Source: an uncultured Eubacteriales bacterium (GTDB taxonomy: Bacteria; Bacillota; Clostridia; Christensenellales; Aristaeellaceae). From it: 64,000 nt of DNA. Of this stretch, positions 23,020 through 31,795 are shown piece by piece. The DNA lies in assembly GCA_902767565.1 (NCBI GenBank), contig CACXHY010000005.1, forward strand, positions 86,208-150,207, given 5' to 3'. The notes beneath the pieces were generated by a model. The model ran no database searches. It saw only the letters and a list, made by a program, of their open reading frames with translations, and had not been told where the DNA came from. Position 1 is the first letter of the stretch, and every line of letters starts with the position of its first letter. Both the position numbers and the translations under genes were made by a program.

Positions 23020-25470
23020 ATGATCTTCTTTCAGCAGTTCTTTCTCGATCGCGAAAAGGATATCGCGGTGGAGCTGTGGATGGAGGGGGAGCGGCTGCTG
23101 TACGTGATCCGCACACCCAACCACCACACGGGCAATCTCATCAGCAATCTGGCCTCCCTGTGCGGCGTGCCTGTCTCGACGGACGAGACGGGCCTGAAGG
23201 TCATCCGGGGGGAGGTCCCCTGCTATTTCGACGGCGACAACCGGGCCATGTATATCCTGCGCCTTGGGAACACCAAGGTCGCCAACATCTTTCCGGACGG
23301 CCGGGTCGAGATGAAGGCCTCCGTCCCCGCCATCTCCAAGACCCTCATGAGCCAGACCAAGGATTATCACCTGGGCATCGAGAAGACCATCGTCAAGACC
23401 TACATTCGCCGGGAATGCAAGTTCCGCACGGACCTGCACACCCACATGAACGGCAACCTGCCGCCGGATGTGCTCATCGCCATGGGCATCATCCATCAGA
23501 TCCGCTACCCCTATTACTACATCAAGAAGCTGGACCTGCGCTGCACCCTCAGCCAGATCGCCCAGCTGGAGGCGGACCGCGAGGAGGCGGCGCGCGATCT
23601 CGGGGAAACGACCCTCACCGGGCGCTACCGCGAACGCCGCATCGACGACAACACGTTCATCAACTTCGCGGACCTGATCCTCGGAAACCCGGACGAGGCG
23701 GCGTACAACATCGGCCGCATCCGCAATTCGCTGACGATCCCCAAGGACGGGCAGGCGGTCTTCGCGGACCTGGAGAAGGTCTACCTCTACCGTTATGTCT
23801 TCACCCGGGGCGTCGAAAGCAGCCGGCCCTTCGCGGGCATCAGCCTGACCGGCATCCCGGACCGGGACGTGTACCGTTTTGCGGAGCGCATGCAGCGGGA
23901 CCGGGAGGATGACCGCTACCGCAGGAACACCCTCTTCCAGGATCTGCTGCTGTGGATCGCCCGGGAATACCGGCGGCACGGCATCACCTATGCCGAGATC
24001 AGCGACACCGCCCTCCTGCGGCGCGAGGAAGCCCCGGAACGGCTGCGGCAGATCCACGAGATCATGCCGGCGGTCACACGGGAGACCGGTGTCCTTCTGC
24101 GCTTCCTGGCTGCCATCCGCCGCATCCCGCTGACGATCATCCGCGACCGCGTCACGCCCAACGACTACCTGGCCGACAACCTGCGTACCCTGCGGGCCAT
24201 CGCGGACGATCCCTACGTGGCCGGCAGCGACATCGTGGGCGAGGAGATCAACGACATCCTCGAGCTCAGGGGCGTGATCCGGGAACTGACCGGGATCGCC
24301 GCGTCCCATCCGGGCTTTGTCATCCGCATCCATGCCGGAGAGAACGACAGCCTCCGGAACAATGTGGCCAACGCCATCCGCTGCGTGGCCGAGGCTGTGC
24401 AGCCCGGGCAGGCGTTCCCCTCCGTGCGGCTGGGCCACGGCCTGTATACCACGGATCTCCGGGGCGCGGGCGGAAAGCGGCTGCTGGAGGACATGCGGCG
24501 CTTTGGCGTGACGCTGGAGTTCCAGATCACTTCCAATGTGCGGTTGAACAACCTGAGCCATCTGGAAAAGCATCCCCTGCGCCAGTATCTGGCCGCCGGG
24601 GTGCGCTGCGTCCAGGGCACGGACGGCGGCGCGCTCTACGGCACCAACTCCATCGACGAGGAACTGAGCCTGGAGAAGCTGCTGGGCCTGTCCTTTGAGG
24701 AGCTGAAGCGGATGCGGGAGGGCGAGGACGGGATCCTCGCCGCCAGCCTGGATACCTTCCGGGACCGTCTGGATGCCTTCCGCAGCCGGTGCGCCGGAGA
24801 CCCCGCGCAGTATTACCGGCAGCGCTTCGCGGAGACATCGTCCGCGGCCCCGGATCTGTGGACCGGAACGGATCAGGTCCCGGCGGAGGAATCGCTGGCG
24901 GAGATGATCGCTCCTCTTCCCGAGGATCGCTTCCCCGTCGTGATCGCCGGCGGAAGCTTCAACAGCGAGCATCGCCGCTCCGTGCTCCGGGAGGAGGACC
25001 GGGCGTTCATCGACCGTTTCCTCTCCCTGGCGGATCCCGGACGTGTGGCGCTGGTCGTCGGTCATACGCTCACCGCCCAGGAAGGCTACGCGGTACGGCA
25101 GGCCGGGGCGCGCTTCCCGGTCTGGGCGATCGTGCCGACCCATCTGACCGCGCGCCAGGCCCGGCGGCTGAAGGAGGCGGGCGTGCACGTCCTGATCTCC
25201 ATCGAGAGCTCCGGCATGGGCTTGTACAAGAGCTTCGCCTATGAGATCTTCAACCGGCGCCCATCCGCGCTGCTGGCCTTCGACGGCAACTCGGCCGCCC
25301 AGAACCTGATCCAGGAGGCCCGGAACGGCAAGTTCAAGTGCTGGACATGCATCCATCCCCGGAGCCGCTCCCTGGCGGCCAAGGCCCGTATCCTCGAGGG
25401 CTATGTGAGCCCCCTGAAGGACCCGGAGGCCATCCTCCGCCGCTGCGGCGTCCTGCGCGAAGACATCTGA
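23020..25470 (+). CDS. Large adenosine-deaminase-like metal hydrolase with C-terminal Rossmann/SLOG-like region
   Basis: 816 residues, start after AAGAAAGGGGGG. Residues 1-130 are of unknown type. A deaminase-type barrel follows: DLHTHMNG (H140, H142 metal ligands), HAGEND (H438, E441), GHG (H473), EFQITSN (500-506) and TDGG (D535 ligand). In adenosine and AMP deaminases the last motif is TDDP, and its second Asp contacts the purine. Here that residue is Gly, so the metal site looks intact but the substrate is probably altered. From about 638, VVIAGGSF, ALVVGHTLTAQEGYAV, VWAIVPTHLT and LLAFDGNSA look like a Rossmannoid nucleotide-sensing (SLOG/LOG-like) domain, which is inference. It lies between RNase J and a PreA-like enzyme. 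Specific function unknown. Confidence 0.8.
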   Translation: MIFFQQFFLDREKDIAVELWMEGERLLYVIRTPNHHTGNLISNLASLCGVPVSTDETGLKVIRGEVPCYFDGDNRAMYILRLGNTKVANIFPDGRVEMKASVPAISKTLMSQTKDYHLGIEKTIVKTYIRRECKFRTDLHTHMNGNLPPDVLIAMGIIHQIRYPYYYIKKLDLRCTLSQIAQLEADREEAARDLGETTLTGRYRERRIDDNTFINFADLILGNPDEAAYNIGRIRNSLTIPKDGQAVFADLEKVYLYRYVFTRGVESSRPFAGISLTGIPDRDVYRFAERMQRDREDDRYRRNTLFQDLLLWIAREYRRHGITYAEISDTALLRREEAPERLRQIHEIMPAVTRETGVLLRFLAAIRRIPLTIIRDRVTPNDYLADNLRTLRAIADDPYVAGSDIVGEEINDILELRGVIRELTGIAASHPGFVIRIHAGENDSLRNNVANAIRCVAEAVQPGQAFPSVRLGHGLYTTDLRGAGGKRLLEDMRRFGVTLEFQITSNVRLNNLSHLEKHPLRQYLAAGVRCVQGTDGGALYGTNSIDEELSLEKLLGLSFEELKRMREGEDGILAASLDTFRDRLDAFRSRCAGDPAQYYRQRFAETSSAAPDLWTGTDQVPAEESLAEMIAPLPEDRFPVVIAGGSFNSEHRRSVLREEDRAFIDRFLSLADPGRVALVVGHTLTAQEGYAVRQAGARFPVWAIVPTHLTARQARRLKEAGVHVLISIESSGMGLYKSFAYEIFNRRPSALLAFDGNSAAQNLIQEARNGKFKCWTCIHPRSRSLAAKARILEGYVSPLKDPEAILRRCGVLREDI

Positions 25471-25508
25471 ACCCGTCCAAATCTGAATCAGAAAAGAGGG
25501 ACAAGACC

Positions 25509-27023
25509 ATGATCCAGACCCCCGCCATGATCTCCCGCTCGGACATGATCCGCTGCGTCCTGTGCGCGGATGCTCCCTGCGACAAAGCCTGCGAGATCCT
25601 CAAACCGTCCGATCTGCTGCGGCACATCTGGTTCGGCAATGAGCAGGTCGCGGCACAGAAACTCCCGGACCTGGAACTCAATCCCTGCGTGACCTGCGCC
25701 GCGCGGTGCGAGCACGCCTGTGTTCGTCCGGGCGAGGTGCCCATCCGCGATCTGGTCAACCGTCTGTACTATCAGGTGAAGCCGGCCGCGGAAACGCCCC
25801 TGCCGGAGGATGAGAGCCGGCTGGTCTGCGACCTGTGCGGGATCCCGATGGAGAATCCCTTCCTGCTGTCCTCCTCTGTGGTGGCCAGCAGCTATGACAT
25901 GTGCGCCCGGGCCTTTGAGGCAGGCTGGGCCGGCGCCTGCTACAAGACCATCTGTTCCATGGACATCCATGAGGCATCCCCCCGCTACGCCGCCACGGCC
26001 GGGGACAACGGGGGATTCACCGGCTTCAAGAACATCGAGCAGCTCTCCCGCAACAACGTGGAGGAGGATATGGCCATCCTCCGCAGGCTGAAGAAGGACT
26101 ACCCGAAGAAGCTCTTCCTGGCCTCCATCATGGGGCAGAACGAGGAGGAGTGGCGCGCCCTGGCCCGCCGCTGCGAGGAAAACGGCGCGGACGCCGTGGA
26201 GCTGAACTTCTCCTGTCCCAACATGGCGGAGGAGGGGCTGGGATCGGATATCGGCGCCGTGCCGGAGCTGGTGGAGCGGTTCACCGCCGCCGCAAAAAGC
26301 GGCTGCCGGATCCCCGTGCTGGCCAAGCTGACTCCGAACGCCGGTCCCATGACGCCCGCGGCGGAGGCGGCGTTCCGCGGCGGCGCGGACGGACTGGCGG
26401 CCATCAACACCGTCAAATCCGTCATGGGCATCAACATCCACACCTATGTCTCCGCGCCGTCGGTGCACGGGCATTCCGCCGTTGGCGGATACAGCGGGAA
26501 CGCGGTGAAGCCCATCGCCCTGCGCTTCGTCTCCGAACTGGCGCAGAACCCTCTCGCCAAAGGGAAGCACATCACCGCCATGGGCGGCGTCGAGACCTGG
26601 CAGGATGCGCTGGAGTTCATGCTTCTCGGCGGCGGCACGATCCAGGTGACCACGGCGGTGATGCAGTACGGCTACCGGATCATCGACGACCTGAAAGCGG
26701 GCCTCAACCTCTACCTGAAGGAAAAGGGCTTCTCCAACGTCCGTCAGCTGATCGGCATGAGTCTTGACACCCTGCACCCGAACACCGACACCCTCGAGCG
26801 GGATACCGTGCTGTTCCCCGCCTTCATCCGGGAGCGCTGCATCGGCTGCGGCCGCTGCGAGATCTCCTGCGCCGACGGCGGACACCAGGCTATCCGCCTG
26901 GACGAAGCCCGACGTCCGATCCTGGACGGAAAGCGCTGCGTGGGCTGTCACCTCTGCACGCTGGTCTGCCCGCAGCGGGCTGTAGTGCCCGGACACAAGC
27001 GCGTTGCGCTGACGAACCGCTGA
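25509..27023 (+). CDS. PreA-like dihydropyrimidine dehydrogenase subunit with N-terminal Fe-S domain
   Basis: 504 residues, start ATG 25509. The N-terminal ~100 residues carry two Cys clusters (CVLCADAPCDKAC and CVTCAARCEHAC) like the alpha-helical Fe-S domain of PreT and eukaryotic DPD. A dihydroorotate-dehydrogenase-type FMN barrel follows (NPFLLSSSVVASSYDMC, VELNFSCPNMAEEG, GGYSGNAVKPIALRF, GGGTIQVTTAVMQYGYR). The C-terminus is a 2[4Fe-4S] ferredoxin (CIGCGRCEISC, CVGCHLCTLVCP). The E. coli PreA subunit lacks the N-terminal module. No FAD/NADPH-binding partner is adjacent, so electrons may come from ferredoxin or a distant subunit. Reduction of uracil/thymine or a related pyrimidine is the likely activity. 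Confidence 0.88.
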   Translation: MIQTPAMISRSDMIRCVLCADAPCDKACEILKPSDLLRHIWFGNEQVAAQKLPDLELNPCVTCAARCEHACVRPGEVPIRDLVNRLYYQVKPAAETPLPEDESRLVCDLCGIPMENPFLLSSSVVASSYDMCARAFEAGWAGACYKTICSMDIHEASPRYAATAGDNGGFTGFKNIEQLSRNNVEEDMAILRRLKKDYPKKLFLASIMGQNEEEWRALARRCEENGADAVELNFSCPNMAEEGLGSDIGAVPELVERFTAAAKSGCRIPVLAKLTPNAGPMTPAAEAAFRGGADGLAAINTVKSVMGINIHTYVSAPSVHGHSAVGGYSGNAVKPIALRFVSELAQNPLAKGKHITAMGGVETWQDALEFMLLGGGTIQVTTAVMQYGYRIIDDLKAGLNLYLKEKGFSNVRQLIGMSLDTLHPNTDTLERDTVLFPAFIRERCIGCGRCEISCADGGHQAIRLDEARRPILDGKRCVGCHLCTLVCPQRAVVPGHKRVALTNR

Positions 27024-27044
27024 CCGCAGGAAGGAGATCGCCCG

Positions 27045-27956
27045 ATGTTCATCGCGGATACGCATTGCGACACGCTCTTTGCCATGGGGGTCATGAACGT
27101 TCCGGCGGAGCGCCTGATGGTCACGCCGGACAAGATGCGGCGGGGCGGCGTCAGTCTGCAGACCCTGGCCCTGTGGACCGGATCGAAGGGGAACCGGGGC
27201 GATGTGGCCGGTATCGTGGAGAAGGAGCTTGCCGCCCTGCCGGAACTGACGAACGCCGGTCTGCGCAAGGTGGACGATCCCGCGGAGGCGCTGACCTCGG
27301 AAACGCCCTGTGTGATGCTCAGCGTGGAAGGCGGCGAGGTGTTCGAGGCGGGAACGGATGCCGTCGACGCTTATCGCGGCCTCGGCGTGCGGATGGCTGC
27401 CCTGCTCTGGAACAACGAGAATGCCATCGGCTATCCCGCCAAGTCCGGGGATCCCCGGGGCCTGAAGCCCTACGGCCTGGAGGTGGTCCGCCGAATGCAG
27501 GCCGTGGGCATGGCCGTGGACACCAGCCATCTCAACGAAGCCGGGTTCTGGAGCATCCTGAACGAGACCCCGCTGCCGCCCCTTGCCTCGCACTCCTGCT
27601 GCAAGTCGCTCTGCGATCACTTCCGCAACCTGACGGACGGGCAGATCCGGGCGCTGATCGAGCGCGGCGGCTACATCGGCGTCAACTTCTACCCGGCCTT
27701 CCTCAGCGGCAGCGGGGAGGCGGACGCGGTGCGGGTCGCGGAGCACATCGATCACATCTGCCAGCTGGGCGGCGCGGCCATCGTGGGCTTCGGCTCGGAC
27801 TTCGACGGCATTGAGACGACGCCCTCCGACCTGAGGGGCGCGGATGAGATCCCCAATCTGCTGAACGCCCTGCGCCGCCGCGGCTATGATGAGCAGACCG
27901 TGGAGGGCATCGCCGGAAAGAACCTGCTGTCCTACTTTGAGCGCATCCGCCCCTGA
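27045..27956 (+). CDS. Membrane dipeptidase family protein (M19, renal dipeptidase-like)
   Basis: 303 residues, start after GGAAGGAGATCGCCCG. Zinc-site motifs in order are DTHCDT, MLSVEGGEVF (bridging Glu), PPLASHSCCKSL with DHFRNLTD, and FGSDFDGIE. Family members hydrolyse dipeptides, often with D- or dehydro residues. No signal peptide, so cytoplasmic. Last gene of the rnj operon, 21 nt after the PreA-like gene. The role alongside nucleotide enzymes is unclear. It could also serve a related amidohydrolase substrate. Confidence 0.92.
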   Translation: MFIADTHCDTLFAMGVMNVPAERLMVTPDKMRRGGVSLQTLALWTGSKGNRGDVAGIVEKELAALPELTNAGLRKVDDPAEALTSETPCVMLSVEGGEVFEAGTDAVDAYRGLGVRMAALLWNNENAIGYPAKSGDPRGLKPYGLEVVRRMQAVGMAVDTSHLNEAGFWSILNETPLPPLASHSCCKSLCDHFRNLTDGQIRALIERGGYIGVNFYPAFLSGSGEADAVRVAEHIDHICQLGGAAIVGFGSDFDGIETTPSDLRGADEIPNLLNALRRRGYDEQTVEGIAGKNLLSYFERIRP

Positions 27957-27977
27957 CAGATGATCCGGTATGACGTC

Positions 27978-28011
27978 AAAAAACCGCCCGTCGCTGTGAC
28001 AGGCGGTTTTT
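27978..28011. terminator. Bidirectional terminator between dipeptidase and degV
   Basis: AAAAACCGCC (27979-27988) pairs with GGCGGTTTTT (28002-28011), with A/T runs on both sides. Confidence 0.88.
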
Positions 28012-28023
28012 CAGCGGAGACGA

Positions 28024-28893
28024 TCACATCTCGCGTTCCTTGCCCATGAAGACAAAGGCGATGGTGCCCGGGCCGCAGTGGGCGCCGATGACCGGACCCA
28101 CGTTGTCGATCCGGATCTCCAGATCGGGGAATTTCTGCTGCATCGTGTCCCTGAGCTTCGCGGCTTCCTCGGGCACGTCCGCGTGCATGACCAGGGCAAT
28201 GCTTTCCTTCTGGTCCTGCATCAGCTCGACAGACTTGTCGACGATGTAGTTGATGGCCTTTTTGCGTCCGCGCACCTTGGCCACGCTGGTGAGCCTGCCG
28301 TCCTTGTCGAGCATGATGATGGGCTTCAGGTCCAGCATGGTGCCCAGGGTGGCGGCGGCGGGGGAGATGCGGCCGCCCCGCTTGAGGTACTTCAGGTCGT
28401 CCACGGTGAAGATGCCCTGTGCACGGCTGCGGTTCTGCTCCAGCCACGCGGCGACTTCCTCCATGGGCGCGCCGCTGCGATACATCTCATGGGCCTTCAG
28501 CACGAGCAGGGTCATGGGGCCGGAAATGGACAGCGTGTCCACCACGATGAACTTGCGCTCGGGGTACTTCTTCAGCAGATCCTCCCGCGCCGCGTAGACC
28601 TCCTCGATGGTGTGGGACATCCGGCTGGAAAAGGCCACGAACAGCAGATCCTTTTCCTTCAGGATGGGCTCGAAGTAGTCCAGGTACGTGGCCTTGTTCA
28701 GGGCGCTGGTCACGGGAACCGCGCCGTTGCGCATGGCATCGAAGTAGGTCTTGTGGTCGAGCGCCTGGCCCAGATCGTCCAGATACTCCTTGCCGTCCAC
28801 CGCGTAGGGCATGTAGACCACCGGGATATCGTACTTGACTTTCAGATCATACGGCAGATCGCTGTCGCTGTCGGTCATGAAGACGTAATCCAT
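28024..28893 (-). CDS. DegV family fatty-acid-binding protein
   Basis: 289 residues from ATG 28893, which follows AAAGGAGG. An in-frame extension to 29043 is unsupported. DegV/FakB blocks are FMTDSDSDLPYDL at the N-terminus, VPVTSALNKATYLDYF (usually TSQPS), the FVAFSSRMSHT loop, VVDTLSISGPMTLLVLKA and YLKRGGRISPAAATLGTMLDLKPI. The family presents fatty acids to the FakA kinase for phospholipid synthesis. fakA is not nearby. It has its own promoter. Confidence 0.93.
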   Translation of the reverse strand: MDYVFMTDSDSDLPYDLKVKYDIPVVYMPYAVDGKEYLDDLGQALDHKTYFDAMRNGAVPVTSALNKATYLDYFEPILKEKDLLFVAFSSRMSHTIEEVYAAREDLLKKYPERKFIVVDTLSISGPMTLLVLKAHEMYRSGAPMEEVAAWLEQNRSRAQGIFTVDDLKYLKRGGRISPAAATLGTMLDLKPIIMLDKDGRLTSVAKVRGRKKAINYIVDKSVELMQDQKESIALVMHADVPEEAAKLRDTMQQKFPDLEIRIDNVGPVIGAHCGPGTIAFVFMGKEREM

Positions 28894-29009
28894 GGGGGAG
28901 CCTCCTTTGATGAAGATTGGGGCGGTCCGACGGTCCCGGTCCCGGGGCGATGATGAAGGAGAGACGCCGCGATCCCGTCCGTCGGGAGATGGATCGGATG
29001 AACAAGCAG

Positions 29010-29038
29010 ATTGTAATTGATTTTGATGCAAAAAGCAA
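29010..29038 (-). promoter_or_regulatory. Promoter for degV
   Basis: Minus strand TTGCTT (29033-29038), 17-nt spacer, TACAAT (29010-29015), in a locally AT-rich stretch. Leader of about 110 nt to the ATG. Confidence 0.6.
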
Positions 29039-29039
29039 G

Positions 29040-29822
29040 TCATTCGCCGCCGTCCCGCGATGATTCTGCCTCATCCGCGGGCAGGGTGCGGCCACGCAGC
29101 AGGTTGACAGCTCTCGGAACGGCGTCGCGGGCATTTTTCCATGGCTCTGCCTGGTATCGGTAATCGAACTTCTTGATGAACCAGCTGACATCGCTGCCCA
29201 TCGTCTCATACGCCGGACCTTCGATCCGGGTCAGCGCGTCGATGAAGCCGGGCAGTTCCTTGGCGGGCAGCAGATCGGGAGCATCGGCCAACAGGGCGTG
29301 CAAGTGGGGGAGACAGAACCCCGCGCAGCCCGCGAAAACCGAGCGGAACTCGCCGTCGTGCTGCCACAGGTGCAGCACCGTGCCCACCGCGTTCGCGGTG
29401 TCCTCCGCCATATGCGAGCAGAGAATGCAGTCCTCCGCCATGGTACCCAGATCCTGCACCGCCGCCCGGTACGCTTCTTCCTGCCGGGCTTTCGACCGGC
29501 CGAGCCCGCCCCGGCCCATGGCGTCTGCCGCCCTCCCGGCGCGCGAGAGCGCTTCGTTCATCGCGGCGGTGGTCTCGTGCATGTGGGATTCCAGCATCAG
29601 TGCGTGGCCCAGGCGGTTGCCCATGCCGTACAGCAGCTGATGATGCCTCGCGCAGAAACCGTGGCGATTGACCCGGATCCGCCATTCGGGCTCCATCACG
29701 CTGGCTCCGAGAAAGCGCTCCGCCCAGGTGGCTTCGGACCGGTCCCGCATCGTGCAGAGAAAGCACGGTCCTCCCTGCCGGATGGCGTCCCACACGGGGA
29801 TGGTGTCGATGTGCAGCTTCAT
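29040..29822 (-). CDS. DUF6062 family protein
   Basis: 260 residues. The N-terminus (MKLHIDTIPVWDAIRQGGPC) and SVMEPEWRIRVNRHGFCARH match the DUF6062 family of Clostridia, whose function is unknown. Cys/His pairs occur twice with the same spacing logic: CFLC and GFCARHH in the first half, CILC and GFCLPHLHALL in the second. This suggests a duplicated metal- or thiol-binding module. No export signal. Follows the RluA-type gene by 26 nt. Confidence 0.8.
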   Translation of the reverse strand: MKLHIDTIPVWDAIRQGGPCFLCTMRDRSEATWAERFLGASVMEPEWRIRVNRHGFCARHHQLLYGMGNRLGHALMLESHMHETTAAMNEALSRAGRAADAMGRGGLGRSKARQEEAYRAAVQDLGTMAEDCILCSHMAEDTANAVGTVLHLWQHDGEFRSVFAGCAGFCLPHLHALLADAPDLLPAKELPGFIDALTRIEGPAYETMGSDVSWFIKKFDYRYQAEPWKNARDAVPRAVNLLRGRTLPADEAESSRDGGE

Positions 29823-29848
29823 GGGAGGCCTCCTCGTCTGTCACGGCG

Positions 29849-30715
29849 TCAGAAGGGACAGGGGGCCTCGACGGTCCTGCCCGCAAGTCCGGCCGGCGCG
29901 AAGTCTTCGGGAAAGGTCAGGGATTGGGCGCACAGCATCAGCTTGCCCTGGCATCGCATGGCACGGTTGAGGCTGCGGTCGCCGTACACGTCGTCTCCCA
30001 GCAGCGGGTGGCCCAGCGCGGCCAGATGGGCGCGGATCTGGTGGGTGCGTCCCGTGATGAGGTGAACCCGCAGCCGGCTGATGTTCCCGGCATCCAGGGT
30101 CTCGTAGGCGGTGATGATGAGGCGGCTGCCCGGCACCTCGCTGTCGTGGATGGTGACCCGGGCCGCACGGGCATCCTTCCGCAGCCAGGCCCGGCACTCC
30201 GCGGCGGCAGGCTTGGGCCGGCCTTTTACCAGGCAGAGATAGCGCTTGTCCAGCGTCCGGTCCCGGAAAGCCGCCGTCAGCGCTTCCTCCGCGGCCGGGT
30301 TGAGGGCGTAGACCACGATGCCGCAGGTCTGGTTGTCCAGGCGGTGGCATGGCACCGGTTCGAAGCCTGTCAGGCCTTCCGCCGCCGCGGCCCGCCGCAG
30401 CAGATCCGTCAGGGTGGGCAGCCCCCGGTCGTCCCCGTCCACGGAGAGCCCGGCCCGCTTGTTCAGGACCCAGACATCCGCGTCCCGGTACAGCGTCTCC
30501 AGGGCCGGCGCCGTCTCCATATAGAACACTTCCACGGTCTGCCCGGCGCGCACCCGGGCATCCGGCTTCACCCGCACCCCGTCCAGCTTCACGTCCCGGT
30601 GCGCAAAAACCCCGCGGATAGCCTGCGGGGTCAGCTGCGGAAGCAGATCGTGGACCAGCGTGTCGATGCGTCGGCCGTCGCTGGCCGGCGCCACGCCGTG
30701 GACAAGGCGCGCCAT
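29849..30715 (-). CDS. RluA family pseudouridine synthase
   Basis: 288 residues. An S4-like RNA-binding N-terminus (RRIDTLVHDLLPQLTPQAIRG, then VFAHRDVKLDGVRV) precedes the catalytic domain. The catalytic motif is CHRLDNQTCG, with the essential Asp retained. The common form is HRLDRxTSG. The later block LRVHLITGRTHQIRAHLA is diagnostic, with GHPLLGDDVYGD after it. Isomerises uridine in rRNA or tRNA. The position is not predictable. Start at 30715 is one base after the preceding stop. Confidence 0.93.
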   Translation of the reverse strand: MARLVHGVAPASDGRRIDTLVHDLLPQLTPQAIRGVFAHRDVKLDGVRVKPDARVRAGQTVEVFYMETAPALETLYRDADVWVLNKRAGLSVDGDDRGLPTLTDLLRRAAAAEGLTGFEPVPCHRLDNQTCGIVVYALNPAAEEALTAAFRDRTLDKRYLCLVKGRPKPAAAECRAWLRKDARAARVTIHDSEVPGSRLIITAYETLDAGNISRLRVHLITGRTHQIRAHLAALGHPLLGDDVYGDRSLNRAMRCQGKLMLCAQSLTFPEDFAPAGLAGRTVEAPCPF

Positions 30716-30716
30716 G

Positions 30717-31760
30717 TCAATGCACCTTTCTCGCGGTCACGAAGAGGAAGTCGGGGCACGCGCCCTGCAGCAGGTGCAGGGCGTCCAGCATTTTTTCGGT
30801 GGGCCGGGTCATCAGCTGGGCGGCGAGGACCTCCTTCATGGTGTCAAAGGAGACCGCCTGATGGGCCAGCAGCCGCAGATCCTCCACGGCCATCATGGGG
30901 TGGATGCCGGGGCGAAGCTCATCCCGGATCAGCCCGTGCAGCAGCATGGTGGCGCTGTGCTCCGCCTCGGAGAGCAGGAACTGGGGCGAGATATCCTCGT
31001 CGCCGTCCAGCAGATAATCCTCCAATCGGACAGGCCGAAGCAGATGCATCATGCGCTCGGGATCCGCCATGCCGGGATGGAGCAGCACCATCCGCCCGTC
31101 CCTGGTGAAAGTGTAGTCGAAGGCGACCCGCATCAGCCGCACCGAAAGCCGCTGCGCCTGTCCCATCCCGGCGGCGGGGATCAGCCGCTGCAGATAGGCG
31201 AGGGCATCGTCTGCGTAGATCATGCCGCAGGTGTTCAGCGCGCACACAACGGCCCAGCTGAATTCCAGCATCTGATCCCGGGTCTTTCGGTGCGCGTCCG
31301 ACTGCAGGATCATCATCAGCCGCATGAGGATCTCCTTCGGCATGCACAGCTGATCCTGCTCATCCTGTGTTTTCACCGTGCACCACAGCCGCCGGACCAG
31401 GCTCTCGGCGGGCGAAACATCGCCCCAGTCGTCGATCCAGACCTTGCCGTCGTTCAGGATCAGCCGCAGCACCATGCCGTACTCTGCGTGGGTCAGCAGC
31501 GCCGCCTCGGCGGACATGCGATCCAGGACATGCTTCTGCAGCCCTTCCGCGCTGTGCAGGCTGAAGGAGCGGGCTTCCTCCTCCGCGTCATAGGAAATGG
31601 ACCAAAGGATATCCGCGTTTTCATCCGTGCAGCCCGCGAACAGGCCGAAGTCCGGAAGATCGCGCAGGCGCTCTTCGCAGGCTTCCAGCTGCCGCTGCTG
31701 GATGACGCTCATGGTTTTGTCAGGCCAGGCGAGTGATGAGGCATGGATTTCTCGATACAT
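30717..31760 (-). CDS. Conserved-looking protein of unknown function
   Basis: 347 residues, soluble, no motif recognised. Acidic and Met/Leu-rich, with mostly helical sequence (RRLWCTVKTQDEQDQLCMPK; RMMHLLRPVRLEDYLLDGDED). No signal peptide or membrane segment. ATG 31760 follows GGGAGAACGT. The gene is between ilvE (35 nt upstream) and the pseudouridine synthase (1 nt downstream), so it is co-expressed with both. Coding status is supported by tight spacing and by codon use like its neighbours. Confidence 0.7.
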   Translation of the reverse strand: MYREIHASSLAWPDKTMSVIQQRQLEACEERLRDLPDFGLFAGCTDENADILWSISYDAEEEARSFSLHSAEGLQKHVLDRMSAEAALLTHAEYGMVLRLILNDGKVWIDDWGDVSPAESLVRRLWCTVKTQDEQDQLCMPKEILMRLMMILQSDAHRKTRDQMLEFSWAVVCALNTCGMIYADDALAYLQRLIPAAGMGQAQRLSVRLMRVAFDYTFTRDGRMVLLHPGMADPERMMHLLRPVRLEDYLLDGDEDISPQFLLSEAEHSATMLLHGLIRDELRPGIHPMMAVEDLRLLAHQAVSFDTMKEVLAAQLMTRPTEKMLDALHLLQGACPDFLFVTARKVH

Positions 31761-31795
31761 ACGTTCTCCCTACCCGCCGGTTGAATGGCGGATGG

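Noticed and set aside
21133..25356. 1407-codon open frame on the minus strand
   Set aside because: It is opposite rnj and the deaminase-like gene, has low-complexity His/Asp/Gly-rich sequence, and has no ribosome site. It is a GC-rich antisense shadow.
23020..25470. RADAR-type phage defence component
   Set aside because: The large deaminase-like size is suggestive, but no RdrA-type ATPase or other defence gene is nearby and the operon is housekeeping.
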